In this document: positions 10,130 to 22,099 of the stretch, piece by piece | Position numbering within the stretch: position 1 is the stretch's first letter | How the letters are laid out: each line of letters starts with the position of its first letter | From: Hordeum vulgare subsp. vulgare | Taxonomy: Eukaryota; Streptophyta; Magnoliopsida; Poales; Poaceae | Assembly (NCBI RefSeq): GCF_904849725.1 | Contig: NC_058523.1 | Location: 166,142,689-166,206,688 of the forward strand | Direction of reading: 5' to 3' | Length of the DNA stretch: 64,000 bases | Made by a program: the position numbers and the translations under genes | Notes under the pieces: model-generated | What the model was told of the DNA's origin: nothing | Database searches by the model: none | What the model saw: the letters and a program-made list of their open reading frames with translations, nothing else

Positions 10130-10789
10130 CTATTGTTTTACGCCCCTAGCTAGGTATAATGCATTGTTGCAAGTGTTGTAATAATCGTGAAGAGGGTCTG
10201 TCATGCTATAATAATATTCCTTTATATCACAAGCAAGTTTTCTAATAGGTAAGTAAAATTAATTGAAGTGACTAAACTTCACAAGACGAGGGTCCATGAG
10301 GCCTATCTCAGGAGGAATAGAAGGCTCCTCCTTAGGCTTTTCATAAGTGATAATCAAATCCTCATTGTATAAGCTTTGATATAGGTATTTTCTTAATTAT
10401 ATCTCAAGAACATGGCCCAATCCAAGGTTTGATATAAAAAATTGATCATTATGTTTAGAAATCTTATAAACTAGGACATTAGATGGAACCTTTTTTCGAA
10501 GGTTTTCATCATAAGCAACATAGTGCGTTGATCTTAATTTTCTTATTTCTTCCAAGTCATGAAGAATCTATTCTAAATGTGGGCACTCCCCATTAACACT
10601 ATAATGTTCAAATATATCTCTAGTCTCTTGAATGATATTATTGAATTCTTGAACTAGGAATATTGTGGCCAGACGCTTAGTAGAGGCATCCTCAATATTA
10701 GGGAATTCTAGAAACAATCATTGTATGAAAGGATGCGTATGAATAAATTGTCTCTCCAATTGAACTATAAGCAAAGATATATCATCCAT
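10130..10789 (-). pseudogene. Decayed 220-codon ORF of the outer gypsy element, function unknown
   Basis: From ATG 10789 the minus strand reads MDDISLLIVQLERQFIHTHP and stays in one frame for 220 codons to a TAG at 10130, with a few in-frame stops and no shift. Readable blocks include LEFPNIEDASTKRLATIF, EFNNIIQETRDIFEHYSV and LRSTHYVAYDENLRKKVP. Composition is that of a soluble, helix-rich protein. I recognise no named domain. Its place near the 3' side of a gypsy element, before a conserved spacer, suggests an element-specific extra ORF. It cannot now give a full protein. Confidence 0.6.
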
Positions 10790-10799
10790 GTACCTAGTA

Positions 10800-11081
10800 G
10801 TTATATCACCAATAGAATCTCCTATCAAGGGTAATGAGCCCGCACAAGTGATAAAAATCTGGAATCACACTTTTCCCAATAATATTACCATGACCTATCC
10901 AGAATTTCTTGGTTTGTATAATAGGTTCTCCTTTATAAGGATCATCATCCACAAGGTTATCAAATTTTCATATAGCAACTTCATCAAAATTTCTTTTAGC
11001 ATTGTCATTACATGGAGAAGTTGGATATTAAAGAAGTTCCACACCAAAGGCAGAAGCACCACTAATTTCAAACTCACACAT
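10800..11081 (-). pseudogene. Decayed short ORF downstream of the gypsy PBS
   Basis: From ATG 11081 the minus strand reads MCEFEISGASAFGVELL, a stop, and further on D-D-D-P-Y-K-G-E-P-I-I and I-I-G-K-S-V-I-P-D-F-Y-H-L-C-G-L. Two stops interrupt it and the frame differs from the 10130-10789 ORF. It lies about 170 bases after the PBS, where gag would start, but shows no capsid or zinc-knuckle motif. Function unknown; it may be the front part of the next ORF. Confidence 0.4.
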
Positions 11082-11244
11082 GATAACAACCTCAAGGAAA
11101 CAACTACCAACGAAACAAGGAAATTAGCAAAGGTAAATATGTTTATATCTATATTTTTTATTAGCAAGAAAATATAACATCAAATAAGAATTATAATAAG
11201 TAAATGAGAATTTGTGAGAAGGTACTTGATAATAAGTTAGTGAT

Positions 11245-11264
11245 GCTCCCCGGCAACGACGCCA
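11245..11264 (-). other. Primer-binding site of the outer gypsy element
   Basis: Minus strand reads TGGCGTCGTTGCCGGGGAGC, a typical Triticeae gypsy PBS, 20 bases from the LTR end. The Athila-type element at 23109-31753 has a related PBS. Confidence 0.75.
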
Positions 11265-11284
11265 CCTATCCTTCCTAATATTTG

Positions 11285-11674
11285 TGATATGCGTTGGGTT
11301 TTTCCCCAAAGAGGAGGGGATGATGCAACACAGTATATATAAGTATTTATCTTAGTGAGAACCAAGGTTATAGAACAAACAGAAGGATCACACCACTCCC
11401 GTATTCCGTGCCTACACAAGAAAGAGCAAACGCTTGCACCCAACGCGAGCAAGAGGGTTGTCAATCCCCTTGAACTTGTTACTTGCAAGCAAATAAGTAG
11501 TGTAGAGGGTAGTTGGATAAATATAAATTGCAAAATAAATAAAAATTAAATAATGTAATCAAGGAAATAGTAGCATTTTTAAATTTATATGTGAATAGAC
11601 TCGGGGGGCATAATGTTCTCTAGTGGCATCTCTTGTGAAGAAGGCATACGGTGGGTAAACAAATTACTATTGGG
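11285..11674 (-). repeat. Outer gypsy 5' LTR, 3' portion
   Basis: Starts TGATATGCGTTGGG on the plus strand, i.e. the LTR end next to the PBS. It stops at TTGGG (11670-11674), directly before the copia 3' LTR, and continues at 49287. Confidence 0.75.
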
Positions 11675-13156
11675 TGCATGATCCGAAGTATGTTTAGAGG
11701 GGGCAATTAGACTACTTATAATAAAAATCTAGCCTTTTCCGAGTTAGCAATTATGTCATGTCAAGCAGACCCTACACATGCAAGTCTAAGAGCATAGCAG
11801 CGGAAAGTAAAGGCATGCACATGTAAGTACAGGGAAGGGATAGGAGGATCAAACGCAATGGGGACACGAAGATTTTTCCCATGGTTCTGATTGGTGGTGC
11901 TATCGTACGTCCACATTGATGGAGACTTCATCCCATGGAGGGTAATGGTTGCACGAGTCCATGGAGGGCACCACCCCAAAAGGGGTCCATGAAGAAGCAA
12001 GCTTGTCTATACCATCATGGCTTACGTCCACGAAGGACTAGCCTCACTCGGGGTAGATCTTCACAAAGTAGGTGATCTCCTTGCCTTTACAAACTTCTTG
12101 GTTCAACCCCACATGAAGTCGGAGGCTCCCCAGAAACACCTAACCAATCAAGGAGACACCACTCTCCGAAAGGTAATAGATGTGGTATGTATGATGAACT
12201 CCTTGCTCTCGTGCTTCAAAATATAGTCTCCACAACACTCAGTTACTCTCTCACATATTTGGCTTGGTAGTAGAGATTCATTGGGTGGGAAGAAACTTGG
12301 GGAGGCTAGAAATCAAGATTCATACGGTTGGAGTTGAAGATCTTGATCTCAACACATGAGTAGGTTATTCTCTCTCAGAAAATGGGTGGGACAAGTGTTG
12401 GCTTGTTCTGAGTGCTCTCTCTGCAAATGAGAGGGAGGTGAATGGGTATAAATAGGCATCTCCAAAATCCAAACTTTAAAACATTACTTCCAACTCCGTG
12501 AAACCAAAGTAAAAACTCGGTTTCACTGACTAGTGCAAAATGTCGCAACTTTTGGCGTTTCGATGAGACCAATATATAAATCCAGGTGATTTCGATTTTG
12601 GCTGGCCTAGGCAGTTCCCAGTTTCGATAGCGCTGATTACTAAAAATTAGAATATCTGATTCTTAGAAATTGGATACCCAAGAGTTAGTTAGTGATTTTG
12701 ATTGCACCGAAATCAAATTGGTGTCACCGAGAAGCTAGAGTTTGGCTCCGAACATGTGTAGGGTGAAACTCGGTAAGGCCGATTGGGAAAAGTTGGTAGC
12801 ACCGAATTTAGGCATTGGGGTTTGGACAAAATATTTTTTGGGAGAATTCATGAGTTTTTTTGGTGGCTAACTCTAAGAACTTGAGCAACGAGATCATCAT
12901 GGATACCTCATCCCCTTTTAAAAGTATTGCTTTCCTATGGACTCAAATGTGATTTCTCACAAAATAAAAAATGTAGAGTCTTGAAGATTTTTGCCAATTG
13001 ATTTTCCTTGCATCTAGGGGGTCTCCGTCTCCCCACAATCCTTTGACACTCCATTCATTGAACATTTCCTAAAATATGCTTGATAAAAACATTAGTCCAA
13101 TGAAATATATGTTGTTATTAATTACCAAAACCACCTAGGGACAAGTTGTGCTTTCA
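11675..13156 (-). repeat. 3' LTR of the SIRE-like copia element (1482 bp)
   Basis: Plus-strand ends are TGCATGATCCGAAGTATG and GTGCTTTCA. The outer part (11675-11763) matches 34568-34654, and 12463-13156 matches 48668-49286 (for example CTAGAGTTTGGCTCCG and ATGAAATATATGTTGTTATT in both). The middle, about 700 bp, has no partner in the 5' LTR. GGGTATAAATAGGC at 12442 is a TATA-like word on the plus strand, opposite to the element, and is probably not its promoter. Confidence 0.75.
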
Positions 13157-13899
13157 ATCTCCATGTTTTTTGTAATTGATGACAACATATAGATCAAAGC
13201 TTCGATGGGGATAAAAACAATGAATAGCATCGTCGCTCTGAGAAGTATGTAATAATAAAGAGCTCCCCCTAAACTTGTGCAGTATTTTAAAATTTATGTT
13301 TGAATGCAAATGCACAATTGATAAGAATTATGGGTCACTTTTCCACGTGACATGCATCTTGGTGGTTCGCATAAATGATATGAATGGATTACAATGCACA
13401 TAACACGAAACATGAGTGAATGATCATCATATGAATATCACGAAGATAGGAATTAGTGACATCAAACACAAAGTGTATGATCAAGCACAACAAAGTTTTA
13501 GGACAAACAAAAGATAGGCCAAATGTTTCAAAACATGAAGAGCAACCAAAATGCAACTCCCTCTCCCTCTCTCTCTCTCTCAGCCCTATGATCAATAACA
13601 CTTCTCCCCCTTTAACAACAAGTTACCAAAAATCTCGAAGGTATAGAGCTAAGTGTAACTATGGGCATGGTCTCCTCCACGGGGTGATGAATCTACTCTA
13701 GTGGTCATGGAAGGAGCCAAGATGAGAGCATCGGCAAATGCTTGGGCAGAAGGCCTCTGGGCTGGTGGGGTTGATACTGGAGGTGCTGAAGGAGGCACAG
13801 TAGATGTAGCAGCTGACGTAGACACTAAAGGTCTTGGGACGTGAACGGGAAGAACAACAGGTCAAGCCTGAGTCTGGACTAGCTAGTAGTGTGGGGCTC
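13157..13899 (-). other. 3' spacer and polypurine tract of the SIRE-like element
   Basis: AGCTCCCCCTAAAC at 13261 is, on the minus strand, GTTTAGGGGGAGCT, a polypurine tract of the SIRE type. The first 300 bases match 51270-51575 in inverted orientation. A (CT)n run lies at 13560-13581. Beyond 13600 the minus strand has the C-terminal end of the env-like ORF (low-complexity Ala/Pro/Thr), interrupted at 13900 by a solo LTR. Confidence 0.65.
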
Positions 13900-16800
13900 T
13901 GTAGCGACCCGACTCAAAACGAGTCAAGCCTCTGTGTGTTCTGTGCTATCCCTGTATCAGTATGCTGGCACACACAATACATCAATGTATATATCAAAGT
14001 GAAATCACATGTAAATAACGTAAAACTGATATATACCTCAAAATCTCAGCGAAAACAGTCAATGAGAGTGGAGTCCCAGTATACACCAACGGCAGGTTGA
14101 GTGCAGACCGTAACCCTAAATCATACTCTTACTCATCGCAGAATATCTGCAACATAAAATGTTGTAGCCGTGTAGGTCAGCATATTGAATAGGCTGGCAA
14201 GTCACAAAAGAGAGGGGGTGAAAATATCATCTATACTATATGCATATATGGCAGGTGGGGTTGTAGTATAAGTTTTTGCCTAAAGCAAGTTTTTCCTACA
14301 ACAAGAGCGGGGGTAAAAGCAAAATTTACTACATTGTTGGTTGTTAATGAGAAGGTTCCACCAACCATTTCTCATACCCAAGTTATCAATAACACCCACA
14401 TCATTAATATTATTGGTGTTGATAATTCCTAATAGTTTCAGTTCCTTTGGCTCAATTTGTCCATGACCTTGGACACGGCTAATCGATTAGGTTTGAGTAC
14501 TCTACAGAGTTTTGTACACGTTCCCCACAAGATTTGATCGCCTCCGTTGAAGTCCTCGCACTTCAGGGTGTTTGAGAACCATATGATCAAAACATGGTCT
14601 TCGAAAGGGTTCCTCTGAGCCACTGTCAGTTCCCATCCAATCCTATCGTTGTTCTAAATCTCGTAGCACCGCCCGTTTAGAGTCACCACGATGTCCAACC
14701 AAACCAGAGCCCATAATGACTTGTGGCTGTGCAGCTAAGCCTCGGGTCTTGAAGTATCTATCCATCTCTTCGTGCTTGGGTGAAGCTTTCCACAAGATGT
14801 CATGGCGCTTCTCCATGCATCCCGGGTCATCCACTGGCTTCTCCAGTGTACCCATCTAAACCATCCTTCACCCAGAGATATATTGCATCATGCGGTCTTG
14901 AAAGTCTTGAAGTCTTTAGGTCTTGATTATTAAATTCTCACAACACTCATGATAAACACTCAATCAAACCCCGTCTACTAGAAGCATAGCAAAAATAAAA
15001 ATAACGTCGCGGACCAAAGTAACAAGGGTTGGTGGGTGCCTACCACATGATACTACATCAAGAAACAAATTTAAAAGTACCTACTTTGCATGCAATGGGT
15101 GGATAAGGTTGAACTAATGCAATAAAACTATAGGTAAATACATGATCAATGTGAAATTGCCTGGCGAGGTTGATGAAGATAAATTTTGCTCATAGAAAAT
15201 AACTTGATAGAACTATTGTCACTCTCCGATGAAATCTATATAATCAAACATAGTACTCACATAAGCAATCATACTAGCAATCATCCTAACAATCAATATA
15301 ACAAACAACAATTAAGATCGACACAATAAATCAATAAGAAAAATCAAATAAGAATCCAAAAGGAACTTCAAAGAAAAACTATGGAGTCTTCTACTACACA
15401 ACACAAAATAGTTTTTGTCCTAATTAAACTTAACAACAAAGAAAACACTAAAATAGTAAAATAACAGAAAAAATACAATTAAGATAACAGAAAGTATTTT
15501 TTTTCATATAACTTTATTAGCAAAAGGAACCATTTGAAAAGCTTTTGTTAAACTCTTCTTATGAACTAAACGAGGTTAACTTGAATTAAATCCAAAAAAA
15601 ATTTCAACTTTAATACAAATTGTTTCTGGTCTAAACTAAAGTTAAGAGAGAATAAAAACATTATAAAACAATTTATTGAAAGTATTTTCAAATAGGAAAT
15701 CTAACTAGCAATGAAATCAATTTCCAAGTTATTATAGAACTAGAATTGATTTCATGCTATCAGATAACAATAAATAAAATAAAAATAATTTTGGTTGAAA
15801 TAGTAATGTTAAAAAACAAAAAACAATGTAAAACTTGTCTAATAATACAAAATAAAATAAGATTAGAACAATTAAAACAAAAGAAATAGCAAAGCTCCTA
15901 AAACGTACTAAAACAGAATCTGTTTTGCTTAAAAACTTAATTCAAAATATTCAAAAATTCGCAAATTGTATGTACTCATAAATAAAGTCACTAGTTACCA
16001 GTAGCAAAAGGAATCAACTCAAAAACTATTTTTAAACTCAAGATATTCACAAAACAAGATTTGAATTAAATTTGTTTGAATTCAAAATTTAAAATATTCA
16101 AACATGGTCAAACTTTATATGTACAGTAACTAGACAAAAGTTGTGACACAATGCAAAAGAATCACTCAAGAATAATTAAAAACATAAAAGTTAAAGCAAA
16201 AAACAAAATCTGGATCTATTCTAGTTTTCTAAAACAGAAAACAAAAAAAGTCTAACTAACGGTCAGGGTGCTACGTGGCAGCTTCTCATTGGCTTTGAGG
16301 GGTGTACGCGGTGGCTAAAGGAGCGAATGACCGCAACTTAAGAAAAACGGGGCAGCTAAAAATAACTAAATGGAAAACCGGCTGGTTTATTTAAACTAAA
16401 CCGAAGGGGTACACTCCTCCTAATCTACGCCGTAGATGTTAGATCGGATGGGCGAGAGGATAGAGAGGGGTTCACAGAGGGGTCTTCCGGCGTTGGGGCT
16501 CTCCAGCATGGCAGAGGCGAGGTGGTCATCAGGGAGGCCATTGCGATGGTCGTCGGCGACGTCCGAGGGGTCCAGGAGAACTCGGCGAGCCTCCGACGTC
16601 GATCGGCCGCGTTGGCGTTGGGAGGGGAGGCCGGGGGCAACCGCCACAAGCTCGAGGGGCTTTGGTTCTTGCACGAGCTCCGACAGCTGCGTGCGATGGC
16701 GTGGAGGCGTGGAGAGGAGGGGGTTCGGGGTGGAACCGGGTGCGGGGGTCTCGGGCTTTATATCCACGGGGTCAGGGGCGAGGGAAGGAAAGGGATCGAG

Positions 16801-17774
16801 GAGATCGGCTCAAATCCGATCAACTCCGGCGAGGAAGGAAAGGAGGGAGAAGAAAGGAAGGAGACGACCGGCTCGGATCAGCGTCGGGCGGTGGGGCTGG
16901 GTGGAAGTGAGAGAGAGGCAGAGGCGATGGATCGGGTGGCCGATCCGATCTGATTCTAATCTGGTGAGTCAGATTTGGGCCCGTACTATTCCAACTCGGC
17001 CTCCGGGGTTTCCTATTAAAAGTTTTTTTTCATTTTTATAAAAAAAACAAAAAGAAAAGTTAAATAAAAGAAAAACTATAATACATTTATATAGCTATAT
17101 TGTATGTCAAAATTTGCACAAAAAGATTTCCTACAAGATGAACGTATTTTCAAGGCGAAACAAAAAATTCTCACAAATTCTAATAATCCAAATAGTGCAT
17201 GTGTTTTAAATAGAATGCAAAGAAATCATTTTGAAAATAACAAAATGGTTTCAAATTCATTTCTCTCCATTTTTATATTGAAGGGAATCATTTTACCCTA
17301 TTTTCCATGTATTTTATTTTTTGAGAAAAATAAATTTTAAAACGACTTAAAAAAATTGCTTTTTGAAACCTAATATGAAATATTTTCAAAATAGTCTTGT
17401 GAATTTTTTTATAAGTGCAAATAAAATTTCAATGCCCCTCGTTTGGAGTGTCATATTGCTCCTCTCAAGATTTTGGATTTGGGGCAAAGGAACTTTGAAT
17501 TCCTTCAAACTTGTAAATAGGACCAAATATGAAATAGATTCCAAAAAATATTATTTTCAAAATCCACTTCTCCAAATCCTTTATTTTGAAGAAGTCATGT
17601 CATCTTCTCTCAATGGTTTGGATTGGATGAATTTGAATTCAAAAGGAAAAAGGAAAGTCATTTTATTCCCTCTCATTCAGAAGTTCCCAAAAAAGTTTCA
17701 AATTTCACTCAAATTCATTCAAACAATGAATCATTCATTTATTAATATAATATTCCAAAGTTTGGGATGTTACA
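13900..17774 (-). repeat. Solo LTR of a long-LTR gypsy family (3.9 kb)
   Basis: Minus strand starts TGTAACATCCCAAACTTTGG and ends GAGTCGGGTCGCTACA, both typical of gypsy LTRs. Flanks are GGCTC (13895-13899) and CGCTC (17775-17779), a target duplication with one mismatch. No internal domain or second LTR adjoins it. A TTTATA word at 16756 is a possible minus-strand promoter. It interrupts the env-like ORF of the copia element after an S-S-D-D-D-D stretch. The GC-rich part (16420-17000) has open frames on both strands that I regard as LTR leader, not genes. Confidence 0.75.
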
Positions 17775-18723
17775 CGCTCTCATCATCATCATCTGAGCTG
17801 GGCGAAGACACTGCATCTACCTCCTACTTCAATTGGCTGATCGTGGTAGTCAGGTGAGTCACCTTGTTATCAAGGTCGTGAAACTTTGTATCCACAATGC
17901 TCTCGAGACACTTCTAGTTCTTTAGAATCTTACTTACGTTCTTCTATATCCCTTGGATAGTGCTGATGAGATATGCCATTTGGTCACTCTTTGTCCTCAG
18001 TATTTGAGTACTAGTGGATCTAGGTGCTTATGCCCTGGCCTTTTCCTCAATTTGGGCTTGTGCAATAGTTCAAGTGGGATGACTAGGATCCGACTCCGTG
18101 ACATTGTCCTCAAAGTTTGGCTGTAAGGGCAGATGTGGTCGATCAAGCAAATATTTGCTCTTCCCTACTTTGGAGTTGATTAGCATCTCGATGTAAGGAG
18201 CATATCCACACAACCTCTTGTGGTCAGCAGTTATCTTCTTGAGGGTCTCAACAATGATCATGTATGGCTATCCACATGAAGGCTATCCACATGATGTAGC
18301 ATGTTAAGGGAATAACCATGTATCATCTTGTCATCACCTCACTTGGGCATCAAAATATGCCTCAAAATAGTATTGGGGTTGGGTAGACCTGCTTGCAAGA
18401 AGTAGACAGAGCCACGTTTATGTGACATCATCTATTGCATGGGAATGGGGTTATACATGTTGTCCATGGAGTTGTGGTTCATTTTGGTCTCAACATACAC
18501 ATCAAGATCACCTTCCTACACCTTTGGGGATCTTAAGATAGCAACACACTTATCAACTTTCGACTGGTATCTGGTGCCCTCAGTGATCCATACAATCTTC
18601 CCATCGGGATAAAAATGAGATGTGGAATATAATTGCATAATCATCCCATTGTTCCAAGCTGTCATCTCTCTCCCAACAAACTCATCAATGTCAATAGCCT
18701 TGAAGTTTTCTTACACATAAGGG
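17775..18723 (-). pseudogene. Env-like ORF of the SIRE-like copia element, C-terminal part
   Basis: Conceptual minus-strand reading from 18720 gives AIDIDEFVGREMTAWNNG, then YSTSHFYPDGKIVWITEG, LDVYVETKMNHNSMDNMYNP and PNPNTILRHILMP, with a frameshift and several stops. Further on a weak coiled coil follows (FHDLDNKVTHLTTTISQLK) whose close relative is encoded on the plus strand at 50620-50880. SIRE-lineage elements carry such an extra ORF after pol; it is called env-like from its place, not from proven envelope function. I see no clear signal peptide or membrane segment here. The ORF is split by the LTR at 18724-20467 and cut by the solo LTR at 13900-17774. Confidence 0.6.
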
Positions 18724-20467
18724 TGTTAGGGAACGTCGCATGGGAAGCAAAAAATTTACTACGCTCACCAAGATCAATTTATGGAGATCAACATCTACGA
18801 CAGGAGGAGTGCATCTACATACCCTTGTAGATCACTAAGCACAAGCACTGAGAAGCGCAGTTGATGTAGTCGAATGTCTTTGTGCTCCAATCACGACTCG
18901 TCCTGCGATCCGATCATGAATGTCCCGATCAAGTGTCGACCGGACAAGACCTCCGCATTCAGCACACGTACAAATTGATGACGGCTTCACCACCTCGATC
19001 TAGCGAGCATGGATGAAGTAGTAGCTAAGTTCCCCGACGGCACGATGGTGGCCATGGTGGTACAATCTCAGCAAGGCTTCGCCAAGCGCTGTCACGATCA
19101 CGACGGTGGAGAATTACTATGAGAGAGAGGGGTATGGCGTCGCCAAGCTATTGCATGTTGACTGCCTCCCTCTCCCTCTATATTTATAAGTGGAATGGAT
19201 AGGTAGGGCTCAGCCTTGGCCCCTCCTCCAAGGAGGGGGGTGTTCGGCCGAAGTGGGTAACAGTCCAACTGCAACAACGGAGGTCGACACCCTAGGGATG
19301 ACTCCTCCACCACCAAGGCACCTCCTTGCACCAACACTTGGGCACATCGGCCCTTTAGGGGTTGGCTTGCCAACCCACCAGGGGCTGGTGCGCCACCTGC
19401 TAGGACCATGTCGCTCCCCGGGGTGGGTGGGCCCCTCCCAGTGGACCCCCATAACCCTTTTGGCACTCCCGATACAGTACTGAAAAGACTCAAATCTTTT
19501 TCGCAACCCCAATACCACTTTCCCATATATAAATCTTTATCTCTGAACCATTCTGGAGCTCCTCATGATGTTCGAGGTCTCATCCGGGATTCCGAACAAC
19601 TTTTGATCACCAACATATATAACTCAACAATACCAAATCGTCATTGAACGTTAAGTGTGCAGACCCTGCGGGTTCGAGAACTATGCAAACATGACCGAGA
19701 CACCTCTATAGCCATTAACCAATAGCGAGAACTAGATGCCCATATTGGTGCCCACATATTCTACGAATATCTATATTGGTTGAACCAACAATGTCAAGGA
19801 TTCGTCTAATCCCGTATGCACTTCCCTTTGTCCATTGGTATATTACTTGCCCGAGATTCGATCGTTGGTATCTCCATACCTAGTTCAATCTCGTTACTGG
19901 AAAGTCTTTACTCGTTTTGTAATACAAGATCCCATGAGAAACTCCTTAGTCACATTTCTTGCAAGCTTGTTGTGATGTTGTATTACCGAGTTGGCCCTAA
20001 GATACCTGTCGTCATACCGAGTGACAAATCCCAATCTTGATCCATGCCAACTCCACAGGCACCCTTAGAGGTACCTGTAGACCATCTTTATAGTCACCCT
20101 GTTACGTTGCGATGTTTTATACACACAAGACATTCCTCAAGTCTTAGTGAGTTGCATAATACATTGTCACATAGAAAGCAATAGCAGTAAATTGCATACA
20201 ATCAAACATTATGCTTATGGTTTGGGTCTTGTCCATCACATTATTCTCCTAACGATGTGATCCCGTTATCAAATGACAACTCATGTCTATGGCTAGGAAA
20301 CCTTAGCCATCTTTGATCAACGAGCTAGTCTAGTTGAGGCATACTAGGGACACTTTGTTGTCTATGTACCCACACATGTATTTGAGGTACCAATCAATAC
20401 TATTATCGCATGGATAATAAATGATTATCATGAACAAGGAAATATAATAATAACTAATTTATTATTG
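18724..20467 (-). repeat. Lone Angela-like copia LTR, minus strand, 5' tip missing
   Basis: Plus strand starts TGTTAGGGAACGTCGCATGG, the reverse of an Angela/WIS LTR end, and runs to AACTAATTTATTATTG. The last 20-odd bases of the family (the reverse of TGTTGGAAATATGCCCTAGA) are missing; the sequence passes straight into the env-like ORF. TATTTATA at 19181-19188 is its TATA box on the minus strand. No partner LTR or internal region is present, so it is a solo LTR with an eroded end, and no target duplication can be named. Its relative at 3885-5649 lies in the opposite direction. Confidence 0.8.
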
Positions 20468-21563
20468 ACTGTAACACAGGGAAGTAGTCTTCATTCTCCT
20501 TGATGAAATTCCAATCAATATACCTCATGTCACTCACAGCTGGACTCTTGTCTAGCAAGATAGTATCATAAAAGTCCTGCTGCTCCTTAGTATGAAAGCA
20601 AGCATCAACAATAGTCCTTATCCTAACATCATATGGATCACCAGCTCTCCACTTTCCAAGTCCTTGATCCTTTATTTCCTTCATATTTTGTGTCGCTAGA
20701 TGATCATTGTTGTGGTCTGGCCGGTGAGGTCTCAGTTTCCTCAAACCAACAACTTCATCATCATCTACTGCAACCTCTTTGGAAGTTGAACTCTTGTTCT
20801 TATAAATAGTAGGGATGTCTTTAATGGTCCTCTTTGGCTTGGGGACAACTCGCTAGGCCTTGGGAGCAAAGGGTTTAGCCTTTGGAGCAGGCTTACTTGG
20901 CATAACATCATTCATGAGCTTTCTTTCCTTAGAAGGAGGAGGGTTAACAGGTTCCTCCTCATCCACTCCCTCATGCTCAGTTGACTCTTTATACATTGAA
21001 GTTGGCCTCCCAACCACATGGATTGTCCTCTTCGTGACCCTCTTCTTTCCAGGCTTCTTTAACAAAGACTTTGATTTCATGGTGGTGTAAGGGGCTTCAA
21101 GAATTTTCATTCCTCCATTTGCAGATGACTCAGGAGCTCCCATCGCATCAGTGCTAGCATAATCATTTTTGACTTGATTTATTTTGGAAGTATTTTCCTA
21201 AGTAATAAAAATTTCATTTTCCTTTTGTGATTTTTTCTTCTTCCAGGCCCCGGTGCCTGCCTTGGGCAAGTCCTATGAACTAGGAGTGCCAGGGTGTGAA
21301 GAGCTAGCATCTGGACTTGTGCCAGCATCAATATCTGCACTGGGTCTCTAAAGTCATTCTGACTGTCCTCTGAACCTAAAATGGATAAGCACTGACCGTG
21401 TGAATAGATAAAGATGAGTCGACAATCTGAGCATCACAAAATTCAGACATTTTTGAAAAATATGAACTCAAAAACTTAGTTTCATATTTCCACTCTATGA
21501 GTTTCGGTTCCACCTGTCGTGGTAATGATTCCGACAATAGAAAGGGGGTAGGATAAACGAGCA
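20468..21563 (-). pseudogene. Env-like ORF of the SIRE-like copia element, N-terminal part
   Basis: Two minus-strand frames are readable. 21143-20853 gives a basic, Pro/Lys-rich stretch (MKSKSLLKKPGKKRVTKRT, then NPPPSKERKLMNDVMPSKP). 20744-20454 gives MRKLRPHRPDHNNDH and then M-R-Y-I-D-W-N-F-I-K-E-N-E-D-Y-F-P. The D-W-x-x-I-x-x-N-x-x-Y-F-P block is common in the extra ORF of Triticeae copia and gypsy elements. It continues beyond the inserted LTR at 18723. Function of this protein is unknown to me; stops and shifts exclude expression as one piece. Confidence 0.55.
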
Positions 21564-22099
21564 TGATCTATCAAGATTCAAATGGGTGACACGATGGTTT
21601 TAGCGAGTTCGGGCCTCTCACGGTGGAGATAACAGCCCTACGTCTCGTGCTCCGTAGAGGCTTTGTTTTATCTGTCATAGACATGAGTTACAAGGTATAG
21701 AGAGAGCCAGAGCTCCAGGGAAAGAATGAGCCCACAAGGGGAGAAGCTCGTCCTTAGCTATGTGGAGGGGGTGGCTTATATAGAGTGCACCACGCCCTCA
21801 CCTCTTATGTTACAAGATGGGGCATTGATGCCATAATGTCAGCCCACTACAGAACCTCCTCTATGCTTCGACTGCCTTGTCGACTTTTGGTATTTGCATA
21901 CCCGAGTGAGTCATACAGTCGAGTGGTTGACTGTCATCCGAGTGGATGGAATGTACTTGTTCGAGTGGATCCATACCGAGTGGATTAGATGTTGTCGCGA
22001 TCCATCCAGAATTTCCCTTGTAGTCCTAATAATGATGTGCCCTTGGGTAGGACATATAGGTCAGGCCTATGACCCTACCCTAGGGTTGTATCCCCGTCA
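21564..22099 (-). repeat. Lone 536-bp LTR, minus strand, family unknown
   Basis: Minus strand starts TGACGGGGATACAACCCTAG and ends GATAGATCA, with a TATA box (CTCTATATAAGCC) near 21775-21785 and a following stretch (CACGAGACGTAGGGCTGTTA) like the leader-side end of gypsy LTRs. Flanks are GAGCA and CCACC, so no target duplication. It separates the env-like ORF from the copia spacer. Confidence 0.6.

Noticed and set aside
10788..11177. Plus-strand frame of 129 codons
   Set aside because: Lies opposite decayed minus-strand gypsy frames that carry coherent blocks; AT-rich composition explains the open frame.
16420..17041. Overlapping long frames on both strands, GC-rich, possible gene
   Set aside because: They lie inside a solo LTR, downstream of its promoter side, share no domain and are rich in Arg/Gly as expected of GC-rich leader DNA.
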